64,000 bases of DNA from JBBQUN01 sp963717115 (GCA_963717115.1 CAVQVO010000017.1:124001-188000); one strand, 5' to 3'. Positions 8,103 to 17,654 are shown, numbered from the stretch's first letter. A program made the numbers and translations. Notes: generated from the letters alone by a model not told the origin.

Positions 8103-8103
8103 T

Positions 8104-8478
8104 ATGGCACGCATCGCCGGTGTGGACATTCCACGCGACAAGCAGGTGGGAATCTCCCTCACCTACATCTTCGGAGTGGGGCGGACCCGCGCCACCGAGA
8201 TCCTCGATCGGACCGGTGTCGACGCGTCGACCCGGGTCAAGGATCTGACCGAAGCCGAGATCATGTCCATCCGGGCCGACATCGACGCCAACGTCAAGAC
8301 CGAAGGCGACCTGCGCCGTGAGGTCTCGCAGGACATCAAGCGCAAGATGGAGATCGGATCCCACCAGGGCATCCGACACCGCAAGGGCCTCCCGGTCCGC
8401 GGCCAACGCACCCAGACCAATGCCCGCACCCGCAAGGGACCGAAGCGCACCGTCGCCGGCAAGAAGAAGGCAAAGTAG
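8104..8478 (+). CDS. rpsM: 30S ribosomal protein S13
   Basis: S13 (124 aa) is in the 30S head and contacts P-site tRNA and the 50S subunit. MARIAGVDIPRDKQVGISL at the start, the SHQGIRHRKGLPVRGQRT motif and a basic C-terminal tail ending KKKAK are conserved. It begins one base after the rpmJ stop. Confidence 0.97.
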   Translation: MARIAGVDIPRDKQVGISLTYIFGVGRTRATEILDRTGVDASTRVKDLTEAEIMSIRADIDANVKTEGDLRREVSQDIKRKMEIGSHQGIRHRKGLPVRGQRTQTNARTRKGPKRTVAGKKKAK

Positions 8479-8484
8479 CAACCC

Positions 8485-8883
8485 ATGGCCAAGCCAAGCA
8501 CCGGAGGCCGGCGGCCTCGCAAGAAAGAGCGCAAGAACGTCACGTACGGGATCGCGCACATCAAGTCGAGCTTCAACAACACGATCGTCGCCATCACCGA
8601 CCAGGACGGCAACGTGTTGTCGTGGGCGTCGGCCGGCAACGTCGGGTTCAAGGGTTCCCGCAAGAGCACCCCGTACGCCGCACAGCAGGCGGCCGAAGCG
8701 GCCGCCCGTCGGGCGATGGAGCACGGAGTCCGCAAGGTCGACGTGCAGGTGAAGGGTCCCGGTTCGGGTCGCGAGACCGCCATCCGCTCGATCCAGAACT
8801 CCGGTATCGAGGTCACGGGCATCAAGGACGTCACCCCGGTTCCCCACAACGGTTGCCGGCCGCCCAAGCGTCGGAGGGTTTGA
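8485..8883 (+). CDS. rpsK: 30S ribosomal protein S11
   Basis: S11 (132 aa) forms part of the platform near the mRNA exit. AHIKSSFNNTIVAITD, GFKGSRKSTPYAAQ and the C-terminal PVPHNGCRPPKRRRV are family signatures. The leader GGRRPRKKERKN is the expected basic extension. It lies six bases after rpsM. Confidence 0.97.
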   Translation: MAKPSTGGRRPRKKERKNVTYGIAHIKSSFNNTIVAITDQDGNVLSWASAGNVGFKGSRKSTPYAAQQAAEAAARRAMEHGVRKVDVQVKGPGSGRETAIRSIQNSGIEVTGIKDVTPVPHNGCRPPKRRRV

Positions 8884-8886
8884 TCC

Positions 8887-9507
8887 ATGTCGCGTTACAC
8901 CGGGCCCCGCGCCCGCATCTCCCGCCGTCTCGGCACCAACATCTTCGACACCAAGGGTGAGGCGAATGCGCTCGAGAAGCGCCCGTATCCCCCTGGCGTC
9001 CACGGCCGCACCCGCCGTCGTGGCAACAACAACACCGAGTACCTGTTCCAGCTGCAGGAGAAGCAGAAGGCCCGCTTCGCCTACGGCCTGAACGAGCGCC
9101 AGTTCCGCAAGGTCTACGAAGAGGCGTCACGGCGCCCCGGCGTGACCGGCGAGAACATGCTCCGGTTCCTCGAGCTGCGTCTCGACAACGTCGTGTATCG
9201 CGCCGGTATGGGCGCCACCCGGGCCCAGGCCCGCCAGTTCGTCAGCCATGGCCACGTCAAGGTCAACGGCAAGCGGGTCAACATCCCCTCCTACCGGGTC
9301 CGCAAGGGCGACGTGGTGGAGTTCAAGGAGAAGTCCCGCGACAACGCCATCGTCCAGTGGAACAAGGACGTGCTCGACCGCACCCCGCCCGCTTGGCTCG
9401 ACCGCGGCGCCGACGGCCTGTCGGTCACCGTCTACAGCGAACCCCTGCGTGAGCAGATCGACGTTCCGCTGCGTGAGCAGCTCATCGTCGAGCTGTACTC
9501 CAAGTAA
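8887..9507 (+). CDS. rpsD: 30S ribosomal protein S4
   Basis: S4 (206 aa) nucleates 30S assembly. The N-terminal RYTGPRARISRRLG is the long-branch type, followed by RKVYEEASRRPGVTG and the S4 RNA-binding motif around RQFVSHGHVKVNGKRVNIPS. The N-terminal segment lacks the four-cysteine zinc knuckle found in some bacteria. The gene is intact and three bases downstream of rpsK. Confidence 0.97.
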   Translation: MSRYTGPRARISRRLGTNIFDTKGEANALEKRPYPPGVHGRTRRRGNNNTEYLFQLQEKQKARFAYGLNERQFRKVYEEASRRPGVTGENMLRFLELRLDNVVYRAGMGATRAQARQFVSHGHVKVNGKRVNIPSYRVRKGDVVEFKEKSRDNAIVQWNKDVLDRTPPAWLDRGADGLSVTVYSEPLREQIDVPLREQLIVELYSK

Positions 9508-9541
9508 TCCCTCGCCCGAGCCGGCCGGAAGGAATCCCACC

Positions 9542-10485
9542 ATGCTGATCATTCAGCGCCCCACCGTGGAACAACTCGACGATGGAGAGACGAATCTCGG
9601 TCGCTTTGCGATCGGACCGCTCGAGCCCGGCTTCGGCCACACGCTCGGCAACTCGCTCCGCCGTACGCTGTTGTCCTCGGTCCCCGGCGCCGCCATCACC
9701 ACCGTTCGTTTCGACGACGCGCTGCACGAGTTCGACACCCTCCCGGGCGTGGTCGAAGACGTCACCGACGTCATCTTGAACCTGAAGGACATCGTCCTCA
9801 CCTGTGAGGGCGACGAACCGGTCACCCTGCGTCTCGACGCACGTGGCCCCGGCGACGTCACCGCCGGCGACATCGCCTGCCCGCCCGAGGTGGAGATCCT
9901 CAACGGTGGGATCCATCTGGCCAAGCTCGACGGCAAGGGCCGTCTGGCGATCGACCTCACGGTCGAGCGGGGCCGTGGCTGGATCGGCTCGGACCGTCCG
10001 GTCAACAACTCGATCATCGGCGTGATCCCGATCGACGCGATCTTCAGCCCGATTCGCCGGGTCTCGATCACCGTCGAACCGACTCGGGTCGAGATGTCGA
10101 CCGACTTCGATCGCCTCATCCTCGAGATCGAGACCGACGGCGCCATCACCCCGCGCGAAGCCCTCGCCTCGGCCGGGTGCCACCCTGCGTTCGTTGGTGC
10201 AGCTCGTCGAGGAGATGAGCGACGAACCCGAAGGCCTGACCCTGGGCGAGGCCCCGGCCGCCGCCTCGGGTTCGCCCGGATCTCGACCTCCCGATCGAGG
10301 ATCTCGACCTGTCCGAACGGCCCCGCAACTGTCTCAAGCGGGCCCAGGTCAACAGTGTCGGTGAACTACTCACCAAGACCGAAGACGACTTGCTGGCCAT
10401 CACCAATTTCGGCCAGAAGTCCCTCGACGAAGTGATCGCCAAGCTCGACGAGCGTGGCCTGTCACTCCGCGGATCCAGGAGCTGA
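9542..10485 (+). CDS. rpoA: RNA polymerase alpha subunit, two +1 frame breaks
   Basis: Alpha dimerises to nucleate RNA polymerase assembly and contacts UP elements and activators through its C-terminal domain. The N-terminal domain (GFGHTLGNSLRRTLLSS onward) reads cleanly from 9542. The frame then breaks twice: at 10175-10178 (GGGT where GGT is needed inside AGATLRSLVQL) and at 10275-10279 (CCCGG where CCCG is needed in SPDLDLP). After correction the linker and C-terminal helices (RAQVNSVGELL, ITNFGQKSLDEV) are complete and end at 10485, for 313 aa. Both breaks flank the interdomain linker. An intact copy is essential for life. Confidence 0.92.
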
Positions 10486-10489
10486 AGCA

Positions 10490-10843
10490 ATGCAGGGACG
10501 TCCACGCAAGGCCCGCCGGTTCGGCGGTTCCGCCCAACATCAGAAGCTGATGATGGCCAACCTCGTCGCGTCGCTGGTCGCCGCCGAGGGCATCGTCACC
10601 ACCGAGGCCAAGGCCAAGGCCATGCGGCCGATCGCCGAGCGCATCATCACCAAGTCCAAGAAGGGTGGCCTGCACAACTATCGTCAGGTGCTCTCCTACC
10701 TGGGTGACGTCGAGATGACCACCAAGCTCTTCGACGACGTCGGTCCTCGCTATGCCGACCGACCCGGTGGCTACACCCGGATCCTCAAGATGGGTCCTCG
10801 TCACGGCGACAACGCGCCGATGGCGAAGATCGAACTCGTCTGA
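10490..10843 (+). CDS. rplQ: 50S ribosomal protein L17
   Basis: L17 (117 aa) ends the alpha operon. GRPRKARRFGGSAQHQKLMM, a variant of the family start, and the C-terminal RRGGYTRILK-like block (RPGGYTRILKMGPRHGD) are clear. The ATG at 10490 lies four bases after the rpoA stop and is preferred over an upstream in-frame ATG inside rpoA. Confidence 0.95.
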   Translation: MQGRPRKARRFGGSAQHQKLMMANLVASLVAAEGIVTTEAKAKAMRPIAERIITKSKKGGLHNYRQVLSYLGDVEMTTKLFDDVGPRYADRPGGYTRILKMGPRHGDNAPMAKIELV

Positions 10844-10857
10844 GCCGAGTCGGGCAA

Positions 10858-11671
10858 TTGAGTCTCTTCGACGCAACGAGCGGGCCGACGGGCCCGCTCG
10901 TTCGCGTTGCCCTGCTCATCGCCTACCACGGTGCCGGGTTCCGGGGCCTGGCTCCCAACCACGGGGTGCGCACGGTGGTCGGCGAACTGGGAACGGTTCT
11001 GCGCCCGTATCTGGGCTACGAGCCCGAGATCGTGATGTCGGGCCGGACCGACGCCGGGGTCCATGCCTGGGGTCAGGTCCTGTCGCTCGACGTCACCGAG
11101 GCCAAGGCCGATCCCGAACGGATCGCCCGCATCATCAACGTCGGGCTCCAGCCCGAGGTGGTGTGCCGGTCGGCCCGCATCGTCGACGCCGACTTCAGCG
11201 CCCGACATTCCGCCACCGCTCGGCGCTACCACTACCACGTCCTCAACACGCCCCACCCCAGCCCGTTCCTGGCCGACACCGCCTGGTGGGTGGCCGAGCC
11301 CCTTCTGCCTCGCGTCGATGCGTCTGGCCTGCGATCCACTGCTCGGCGAACACGACTTCTCGTCGTTCTGTCGCCGGCCGAAACGCGACGACGACGACGA
11401 GGTCTCGCTCGTGCGTCGGGTGAGCGGGGCCCGCTGGACCGATCTCGGCGATGGCCTGCTGCGGTTCGAGATCGAGGGATCGGCGTTCTGTCACCAGATG
11501 GTCCGTTCGATCGTCGGATTCCACGTCGCCGTCGGTCGAGGCCGGCGTTCGGCGGGTGAGCTCATGGGGGTCCTGGCGGCCCGTGATCGCAACGCCGCCG
11601 GGTCGCCGGCCCCGCCCCACGGCCTCACGCTCCAGACCGTGGACTACCCGGTCGACCCGTTCGGCGATTGA
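10858..11671 (+). CDS. truA: tRNA pseudouridine(38-40) synthase, +1 frame break
   Basis: TruA isomerises U38-40 in many tRNA anticodon stems. The catalytic Asp lies in SGRTDAGVHAWGQV, with FSARHSATARRYHY downstream. The frame breaks near 11299-11304 (CCCCTT after TGGTGGGTGGCCGAG): the motif M-x-x-A-x-x-x-L-x-G-E-H-D-F continues one frame over and runs to 11671, giving about 270 aa. The only start in frame before the conserved VRVALLIAYHG is a TTG at 10858. A 12-bp hairpin (10875-10902) lies inside these first codons. Confidence 0.88.
10875..10902 (+). other. 12-bp perfect hairpin at rplQ-truA junction
   Basis: AACGAGCGGGCC (10875-10886) and GGCCCGCTCGTT (10891-10902) form a perfect 12-bp stem with a GACG loop. 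It starts 31 bases after the rplQ stop, yet falls inside the first 15 codons of truA. No T-run follows. It may be the alpha-operon terminator region, or a structure that limits truA translation. Confidence 0.55.
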
Positions 11672-11688
11672 GAAGGCGGCACGACCGG

Positions 11689-11717
11689 TTGGAGCCGGGA
11701 TCGCGCGACCCTATGCT
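11689..11717 (+). promoter_or_regulatory. sigma-A-type promoter of rplM-rpsI-glmM
   Basis: TTGGAG (11689-11694) and TATGCT (11712-11717) are separated by 17 bases. The predicted start near 11724 gives a leader of about 74 bases. The -35 region extends into the same GGTTGGAGCCGGGA sequence found before infA, which suggests co-regulation with initiation-factor expression or simply the preferred form of strong promoters here. Confidence 0.75.
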
Positions 11718-11797
11718 TGCTCTTCGGCCTCTGCGCCCCGATGTCTGCTGCCCAAGCTCGGCACACCGACCCCGGCTCTCTTCGAACAGGTTTCACC

Positions 11798-12250
11798 GTG
11801 AAGACGTACTCCCCCAAGAAATCCGAGATCGAACGGCAATGGTTCGTCGTCGATGCCGAAGGACTCACGCTGGGCCGCATGGCCACCGAGGTCGCTCGCA
11901 TCCTGCGCGGCAAGCACAAGCCCACGTTCGCCCCGCACATGGACTCGGGTGACCACGTGATCGTGGTCAATGCGTCGAAGATCGTGCTCACCTCCGACAA
12001 GGCCTCGAAGAAGCAGGTCCACCATCACTCGGGCTACCCCGGAGGCCTCACCTCCCGTTCGTACGCCGATGCCATGGCCCGCCGCCCGGCCGACACCGTT
12101 CGCAAGTCCATCACCGGCATGCTCCCGAAGAACCGGCTCGGTCGCCAGATGGCCACCAAGCTCAAGGTCTACGCCGGACCCGACCATCCCCACAGCGCCC
12201 AGGCGCCGACCGTTCTCGAGATTCCCGGCGCACGCCGCGAGGTGCAGTGA
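11798..12250 (+). CDS. rplM: 50S ribosomal protein L13
   Basis: L13 (150 aa) is an early-assembly large-subunit protein. KTYSPKKSEIERQWFVVDAE, GRMATEVARILRGKHKP and the HHSGYPGGL motif are diagnostic. The start is GTG at 11798, since family members begin M(K)TYSPK. An ATG farther upstream lies in the promoter region and is rejected. Its stop overlaps rpsI (TGATG). Confidence 0.96.
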   Translation: MKTYSPKKSEIERQWFVVDAEGLTLGRMATEVARILRGKHKPTFAPHMDSGDHVIVVNASKIVLTSDKASKKQVHHHSGYPGGLTSRSYADAMARRPADTVRKSITGMLPKNRLGRQMATKLKVYAGPDHPHSAQAPTVLEIPGARREVQ

Positions 12251-12639
12251 TGTCGTTCCTTACCCAGACCACCGGTCGCCGCAAGCAGGCCGTCGCCCGG
12301 GTTCGTTTCCGGGCCGGCAGCGGCCAGATCACCGCCAACGGACGGGCGTTCGACGACTACTTCCCGTCGGCGGTCCACCGTCGCCTCATCACCGAGCCGC
12401 TGCGGGTCACCGACTCCGAGGAGACCTTCGACATCGACGTCACCCTCGATGGTGGTGGCCTGTCGGGCCAGGCCGGGGCCTTCCGGCTCGGTATCGCCCG
12501 GGCGCTGATCGAGCTCGATCCCGACCAGCGACCGGCCGTGAAGGCCGAGGGCCTGCTCACCCGCGATCCTCGCAAGAAGGAATCGAAGAAGTACGGCCTC
12601 AAGAAGGCCCGCAAGGCTCCGCAGTACTCCAAGCGCTGA
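12250..12639 (+). CDS. rpsI: 30S ribosomal protein S9
   Basis: S9 (129 aa) reaches P-site tRNA with its basic C-terminal tail, which ends KKARKAPQYSKR as required. TTGRRKQAVARVRF and QAGAFRLGIARALIE are conserved. The ATG at 12250 overlaps the rplM stop. A GTG one codon earlier is possible but less likely. Confidence 0.96.
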   Translation: MSFLTQTTGRRKQAVARVRFRAGSGQITANGRAFDDYFPSAVHRRLITEPLRVTDSEETFDIDVTLDGGGLSGQAGAFRLGIARALIELDPDQRPAVKAEGLLTRDPRKKESKKYGLKKARKAPQYSKR

Positions 12640-12659
12640 TCGGGCCGGCCACGACGTCC

Positions 12660-14040
12660 ATGGCACTTCCCGCGTTCGGGACCGATGGTGTCCGCGGTGT
12701 CGCCAATCTCGATCTGACCCCCGAGGCGGCACTGGCCCTCGGCCGTGCCGCCGCCGGCGTTCTGGTGCCGAGTCCGGCGGCGACCCACGAGCGACCGAGA
12801 TTCGTGATCGGGCGTGATCCTCGGCGATCAGGGCCGATGCTCGAGGCCGCCCTGGCGGCCGGGCTGGCGTCGTGTGGCATCGACGTCGTCCTCCTCGGCG
12901 TGGTGCCGACCCCGACCGTGGCCTGGATCTGCGCTCGTGACCACGTGGCCGGGGCCATGATCTCGGCGTCGCACAACCCGTTCGCCGACAACGGCATCAA
13001 GCTGTTCGCCGCGGGAGGACTCAAGCTCTCCGACGAAGCCGAAGCCGAGATCCAGCAACGGTTCCACGACGCCCTCGAACGATCACCGGCCTCGGCGGCA
13101 CCGGGACCGACGATCGTGTCGGGGTCGGCCGTGGGGCGTGTCGATCCGACCGACGTCGCCGACGAATGGATCGAGTCGGTGATCGCAACGATCGACGGAC
13201 GTCGTCTCGACGGGGTGTCGATCGTGCTCGACACCGCCAACGGGTCGGCGAGCGCCGTCGGTCCGGAGGTGTTCCGGCGGCTCGGCGCCGAGGTCACCGT
13301 GCTGTGCGATGGGCCCGACGGTCTCAACATCAACGCCGACTGCGGGTCCACCAGCCCCCAGGCCCTCGCCTCGGCCGTCGTCGAACGGGGCGCCGCCTTC
13401 GGTCTCGCCTTCGACGGCGACGCCGATCGGCTGATCGCCGTCGACCACACCGGTGCGATCGTCGACGGTGATCACATCCTCTGCCTGTTGGCGGCCGACT
13501 GGAAGGCCACCGGACGACTGACCCACGACACGCTCGTGGTCACGGTCATGAGCAACCTCGGGCTCCACCTGGCCATGGCGTCGGCCGGGATCACGGTCCG
13601 CCAGACCGGCGTCGGCGACCGGTACGGTCCTGGCCGAGCTCCATGCGGGCGGGTACTCGCTCGGTGGAGAGCAGTCGGGCCATGTGATCTGTCGAGACCT
13701 GGCGACCACCGGCGACGGCATCCTGGCCGGCGTGCAACTCGCCGACGCCGTCGTCCGTTCGGGACGATCCCTGGCCGAACTGGCCAGTGGGGCCATGACC
13801 ACGGTGCCCCAGATCCTGCGCAACGTCCGGCTCTCGGCTCCTGATCCGGAGCTCGTCGACCGGATCCGCCCCGACGTCGAGGCTGCCGAGCGAGAGCTCG
13901 GAGCCGACGGCCGGGTCCTGGTCCGGGCCTCGGGCACCGAACCCCTGATCCGGGTGATGGTCGAGCATCTCGACGCCACCACGGCGGCGCAGGTCTGCGA
14001 TCGGCTGGTTGCGCTGGTCGAGCGCACCTCGGCCCGATGA
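12660..14040 (+). CDS. glmM: phosphoglucosamine mutase, +1 frame break
   Basis: GlmM converts glucosamine-6-phosphate to glucosamine-1-phosphate for peptidoglycan precursors. The catalytic phosphoserine is S104 in SASHNP, the metal loop is DGDADR and the phosphate-binding loop is RASGTEPLIRVM. The frame breaks at 13626: CGG TAC is followed by an extra G before GTC CTG, within the conserved VGDRYVLAEL. The remainder (GGYSLGGEQSGH onward) is one frame over and ends at 14040, about 459 aa in all. glmS follows, so two successive amino-sugar steps are adjacent. Confidence 0.92.
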
Positions 14041-14062
14041 ACCGAACCGCGCCTGGGGCCGA

Positions 14063-14092
14063 TTGCCCACCGCTGCTCAGCGGGACGGGCAA
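14063..14092 (+). other. nested inverted repeat upstream of glmS
   Basis: TTGCCC (14063-14068) pairs with GGGCAA (14087-14092), enclosing CCGCTG/CAGCGG with a two-base loop. It lies between the glmM stop and glmS. There is no T-run. It could be a weak terminator or a leader structure. It is too small to be a glmS ribozyme. Confidence 0.4.
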
Positions 14093-14136
14093 ACGGCCGA
14101 TCCATACTGTTGAGACCCTGACTGAGGAGGCCGCTC

Positions 14137-17100
14137 ATGTGCGGGATCATCGCCATTGCTCGTCGACGCACGGCGCGACCCACGCCATCGGCTGACCAGG
14201 TGCTCGCGGCGCTGGCCGCCGCATCCGACGCCATGCCCGAGACATCGACGGCGAAGCTGGCCGAGCGCCTGGCGACCACCGCCGACGCCCTGGGCGACGT
14301 CGACCGCCTGCTCCGAGGCGAAGCCGGGCTGTTGGCCCTCCTCGGCGACCAGGATCTCGAGCTGACGGTCCGGGTCGAGATCGAGCGACTGGCGGCCCAT
14401 CTCGTCGAGGTCGAGCAGTATCTGTTCGACAACGGCCACGAGTTCGACGACCTCGAAGCCATCAACTCGGGGATGATCGCCGCCAAGGACGCGGCCTGGG
14501 CCATCGAGCGCGATCGGCTGCGGACTGCCCGGGAAGTGGCGATCCTGGCCGGTCCCAATCCCAGCGGAGCGGCGGTCGCCGCGTTCTTGAGCATCCAGCA
14601 GGCGCTGAGCTCGCTCGATCGTCTCGAGGTGCGGGGCCGCGACTCGGCCGGGATCCACCTCCTGGTCCGCCACCACGGGCTCGATCTCGACGCCTCACCG
14701 GCCAAGAACCTCCTGGAGCGACGACTCGAGGACCCGCTGTTCACGAGCGGCGCAGCGCGGACCCCCGAGGGACACCTCAGCCTCGTCTACAAGGCGGCGG
14801 CCGAGATCGGCGAACTGGGAGACAACACCAAGGCGATGCGGGCGGCGATCGTCGCCGACGAGCTCCTCCGTGCGGCCCTCGTCGACGAAGCGGCCGAGGT
14901 CACCGTGCTCGGGCACACGCGCTGGGCCTCGGTCGGCATCATCTCCGAGCCCAACGCCCACCCGGTCAACTCCGACGAGGTCGGCCGAGCGGAGGCCCCC
15001 TACGTCACGGCGACCCTCAACGGCGACGTCGACAACTTCGCCGACCTGATCGCCGTCGAGAAGCTGGCGATCGCCGGCGAGATCACCACCGATGCCAAGG
15101 TGATCCCGACCCTGGTGTCCCGAAGCCTGGCCGAAGGACTCGATCTCGACGAGGCCGTCCGGTCGACCGTGGCCCAGTTCGAGGGTTCGGTGGCCATCGG
15201 GCTGTCGACCACCAGCGAACCGGGCGACCTGCACCTGGCCCTCCGGGGTTCGGGCCAGGGCGTGTTCGTCGGGATGGCCGAAGACGCCTTCGTCATCGCC
15301 TCCGAACCCTATGGCGTCGTCGAGGATGCGGCGCGCTACCTCCGGATGGACGGCGAGACCCCGGCCGATCGAGACAACCCCACGGGCAGCCAGGGCCAGA
15401 TCGTCCGCGTACGCGGCGCGCTGGCCGGCGACCCGGCCGGAGTCTCCCGGATGGCCTACGACGGCACCGAGCTCCCCATCGCCGACGCCGAGTGGAAGAC
15501 CCCCGAGGTCACCACGCGCGACATCGACCGCGGCGACGCCGCGCACTTCCTGCTGAAGGAGATCTCCGAGTCACCGAATTCGTTCGCCAAGACCCTTCGG
15601 GGACGCCTCGTCGACACGGCCGGGCATCTCGCCGTGCGGCTGCCCGACGAGACCATCTCGACCGAAGTCGACGGTCGGCTCCGGTCGGGCCGGATCCGTC
15701 GGGTCGAGGTCATCGGGCAGGGAACCGCAGCCGTCGCCGGGCAGGCCGTCGCCTCGGCGTTCGAGTGGATGCTGGCCGGACTCGACGTGCCGGTGCGGGC
15801 GATCACCGCCACCGAGATGTCGGGTTTCCACCTCGACGACGACATGTCCGACGTGCTGGTCGTCGCGATCAGCCAGTCCGGCACGACGACCGACACCAAC
15901 CGAACCGTCGACCTGCTCCACGGTCGGGGGGCCATCGTCCTGGCGATCGTCAACCGCCGGGGCAGCGACCTGGTCGACAAGTCCGACGGGGTGCTCTACA
16001 CCTCCGACGGACGCGACGTCGAGATGAGCGTGGCCTCGACCAAGGCCTTCTATGCCCAGATCGCCGCGGGCTTCGTGCTCGCCGAGGGCGTCTCGCAGCT
16101 CATGGGAGCCTCGGGACGCTCCGACGACGAACGACAGGCGCTGCTCGCCGCCCTGCGTGAACTGCCCGTCGCCATGCGAGCGACGCTGGCCAAGCGCCCC
16201 GCCATCGCTGCGGCAGCCGATCGCCACGCACCGAGCCGTCGGTACTGGGCGATGGTCGGCAACGGAGCGAACGCCATCGCCGCCCGTGAGCTCCGGATCA
16301 AGTTGTCGGAGCTTTGCTACAAGGCGATCGCCTGCGACATCACCGAGGACAAGAAGCACATCGATCTGTCGTCCGAGCCACTGATCCTGGTGTGCGCAGC
16401 CGGACTGGTGGGTTCGAACGCCGACGACGTCGCCAAGGAGGTGGCGATCTTCCGGGCCCACAAGGCGGCCCCGATCGTGATCGCCACCGAGGGCGAGAAT
16501 CGGTTCAACGGTGCGCTCGACGTGATCAGCGTTCCCGAGACCCACCCCCTCCTGGCCTTCGTGCTGTCCACGATCGTCGGGCATCTCTTCGGCTACGAAG
16601 CGGCGCTGGCCATCGATGCATCGGCCCGTCCCCTTCGTGAAGCCCGCGGCATCATCGAGCGCTTCGTCGGCGCATCGGGTGACGGGTGGTTCGATCGATT
16701 CTCGGCCGAGCTCGATCCCCGTGCGACGCGGTTCTTCAGCGCCCTGCGTGACGGCCGTTTCAACGGCCAGCTCGAGGCATCCACGGCCGTTCGGCTCGCC
16801 TCCCTGCTCCGATTCGCCGGGCAGACCATTCCGCTGGAGGCCTACCAGACCGAGTTCGGCAAGGTGGGCACGCCCGGCGTCGTCGTCGAGGACCTCGCGG
16901 CGGCGCTCACCGCCGGGATCGAAGAACTGACCCGACCGGTCGACGCCATCAAGCACCAGGCGAAGACCGTGACGGTCGGCATCTCCCGGGCCGACGAGTC
17001 GCTCCTGCAGTCCGACCTCATCCAGGCCGTGCTCGCCACGGGTTGTCCCCGGGACCGACTCAGCTACCGCACCCTACGTTCCCTGTCGGCCCTCGATCCG

Positions 17101-17559
17101 GCGATCGGCGAGGTCACCGGCTACACCCGCTACCGCATCGAGGGGCGACCCGACGACGACGCCGAGGTGTTCGTCGTCGACAAGAGCGGACTGTCGGCGA
17201 ACCTGACGTCGCGGGTCCAGAGCGATCCGACCCTGCGGGGTACCAAACACCGGGTGGCCGCCGATCGCGAGCTCATCGTCACCGTCGGGACCGACGGCCG
17301 GGTCGTGCTGATCGTGCCCGAGATCAAAGACGGCGAGACCACCGGGCTCACGCTGTGTCATCTCCGGGTCAACGACGGGCTCGACGCCGCAACCGCTCGA
17401 AACGTCCTGCAGGGCTATCACAAGCGCTATCGCCAGCTTGTCGACGTCGTCACCGAGCACGAGCCCACGTTCCGGGACGATCTCCTGGCGACGGTCCCGA
17501 CCGTCGAACTGCTCACGGCGCCGATCAGTACGGTGGCGAACCGCTGGATCGCCGCCTGA
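14137..17559 (+). CDS. glmS: giant glutamine-fructose-6-phosphate aminotransferase
   Basis: GlmS makes glucosamine-6-phosphate from fructose-6-phosphate and glutamine. Usual length is about 610 aa; this one is 1140. The nucleophile Cys2 (MCGIIAI), RGRDSAG (about residue 167), GHTRWASVG and NAHP form the glutaminase. Two SIS domains follow (ISQSGTTTDTN; then SELCYKAI, DKKHIDL). AKTVTVG at about 943 matches the usual C-terminal end with its catalytic Lys. Extra parts are a helical insert of about 135 residues right after the first strand and about 190 residues beyond the normal C-terminus. GAGGAG precedes the ATG. The enzyme could have a modified substrate range, but its place after glmM favours the GlmS role. 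Confidence 0.85.
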   Translation: MCGIIAIARRRTARPTPSADQVLAALAAASDAMPETSTAKLAERLATTADALGDVDRLLRGEAGLLALLGDQDLELTVRVEIERLAAHLVEVEQYLFDNGHEFDDLEAINSGMIAAKDAAWAIERDRLRTAREVAILAGPNPSGAAVAAFLSIQQALSSLDRLEVRGRDSAGIHLLVRHHGLDLDASPAKNLLERRLEDPLFTSGAARTPEGHLSLVYKAAAEIGELGDNTKAMRAAIVADELLRAALVDEAAEVTVLGHTRWASVGIISEPNAHPVNSDEVGRAEAPYVTATLNGDVDNFADLIAVEKLAIAGEITTDAKVIPTLVSRSLAEGLDLDEAVRSTVAQFEGSVAIGLSTTSEPGDLHLALRGSGQGVFVGMAEDAFVIASEPYGVVEDAARYLRMDGETPADRDNPTGSQGQIVRVRGALAGDPAGVSRMAYDGTELPIADAEWKTPEVTTRDIDRGDAAHFLLKEISESPNSFAKTLRGRLVDTAGHLAVRLPDETISTEVDGRLRSGRIRRVEVIGQGTAAVAGQAVASAFEWMLAGLDVPVRAITATEMSGFHLDDDMSDVLVVAISQSGTTTDTNRTVDLLHGRGAIVLAIVNRRGSDLVDKSDGVLYTSDGRDVEMSVASTKAFYAQIAAGFVLAEGVSQLMGASGRSDDERQALLAALRELPVAMRATLAKRPAIAAAADRHAPSRRYWAMVGNGANAIAARELRIKLSELCYKAIACDITEDKKHIDLSSEPLILVCAAGLVGSNADDVAKEVAIFRAHKAAPIVIATEGENRFNGALDVISVPETHPLLAFVLSTIVGHLFGYEAALAIDASARPLREARGIIERFVGASGDGWFDRFSAELDPRATRFFSALRDGRFNGQLEASTAVRLASLLRFAGQTIPLEAYQTEFGKVGTPGVVVEDLAAALTAGIEELTRPVDAIKHQAKTVTVGISRADESLLQSDLIQAVLATGCPRDRLSYRTLRSLSALDPAIGEVTGYTRYRIEGRPDDDAEVFVVDKSGLSANLTSRVQSDPTLRGTKHRVAADRELIVTVGTDGRVVLIVPEIKDGETTGLTLCHLRVNDGLDAATARNVLQGYHKRYRQLVDVVTEHEPTFRDDLLATVPTVELLTAPISTVANRWIAA

Positions 17560-17641
17560 GCAACCAAGGTCGGGCCCCCGGGACCGGGGTCGACGCCGTG
17601 CCATGAACCACACGGTGATGTCATCGGTGCGCCGGTGGTGG

Positions 17642-17647
17642 CAGGAT
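17642..17647 (+). promoter_or_regulatory. -10 box for leaderless transcript
   Basis: CAGGAT lies exactly 7 bases before the ATG at 17655, so a transcript would begin at or next to the start codon. There is no ribosome site in the gap. The same spacing recurs at several genes in this window. Confidence 0.4.
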
Positions 17648-17654
17648 TGGGTCC

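Noticed and set aside
11717..11797. N-terminal extension of L13 from an upstream ATG
   Set aside because: The ATG lies on the -10 box of the rplM promoter and family members start at the GTG-coded KTYSPKK segment.
14041..14136. glmS ribozyme or riboswitch in the glmS leader
   Set aside because: The leader is under 100 bases, only a nested hairpin is visible, and the ribozyme needs a longer conserved core. Known ribozymes are in Firmicutes and relatives.
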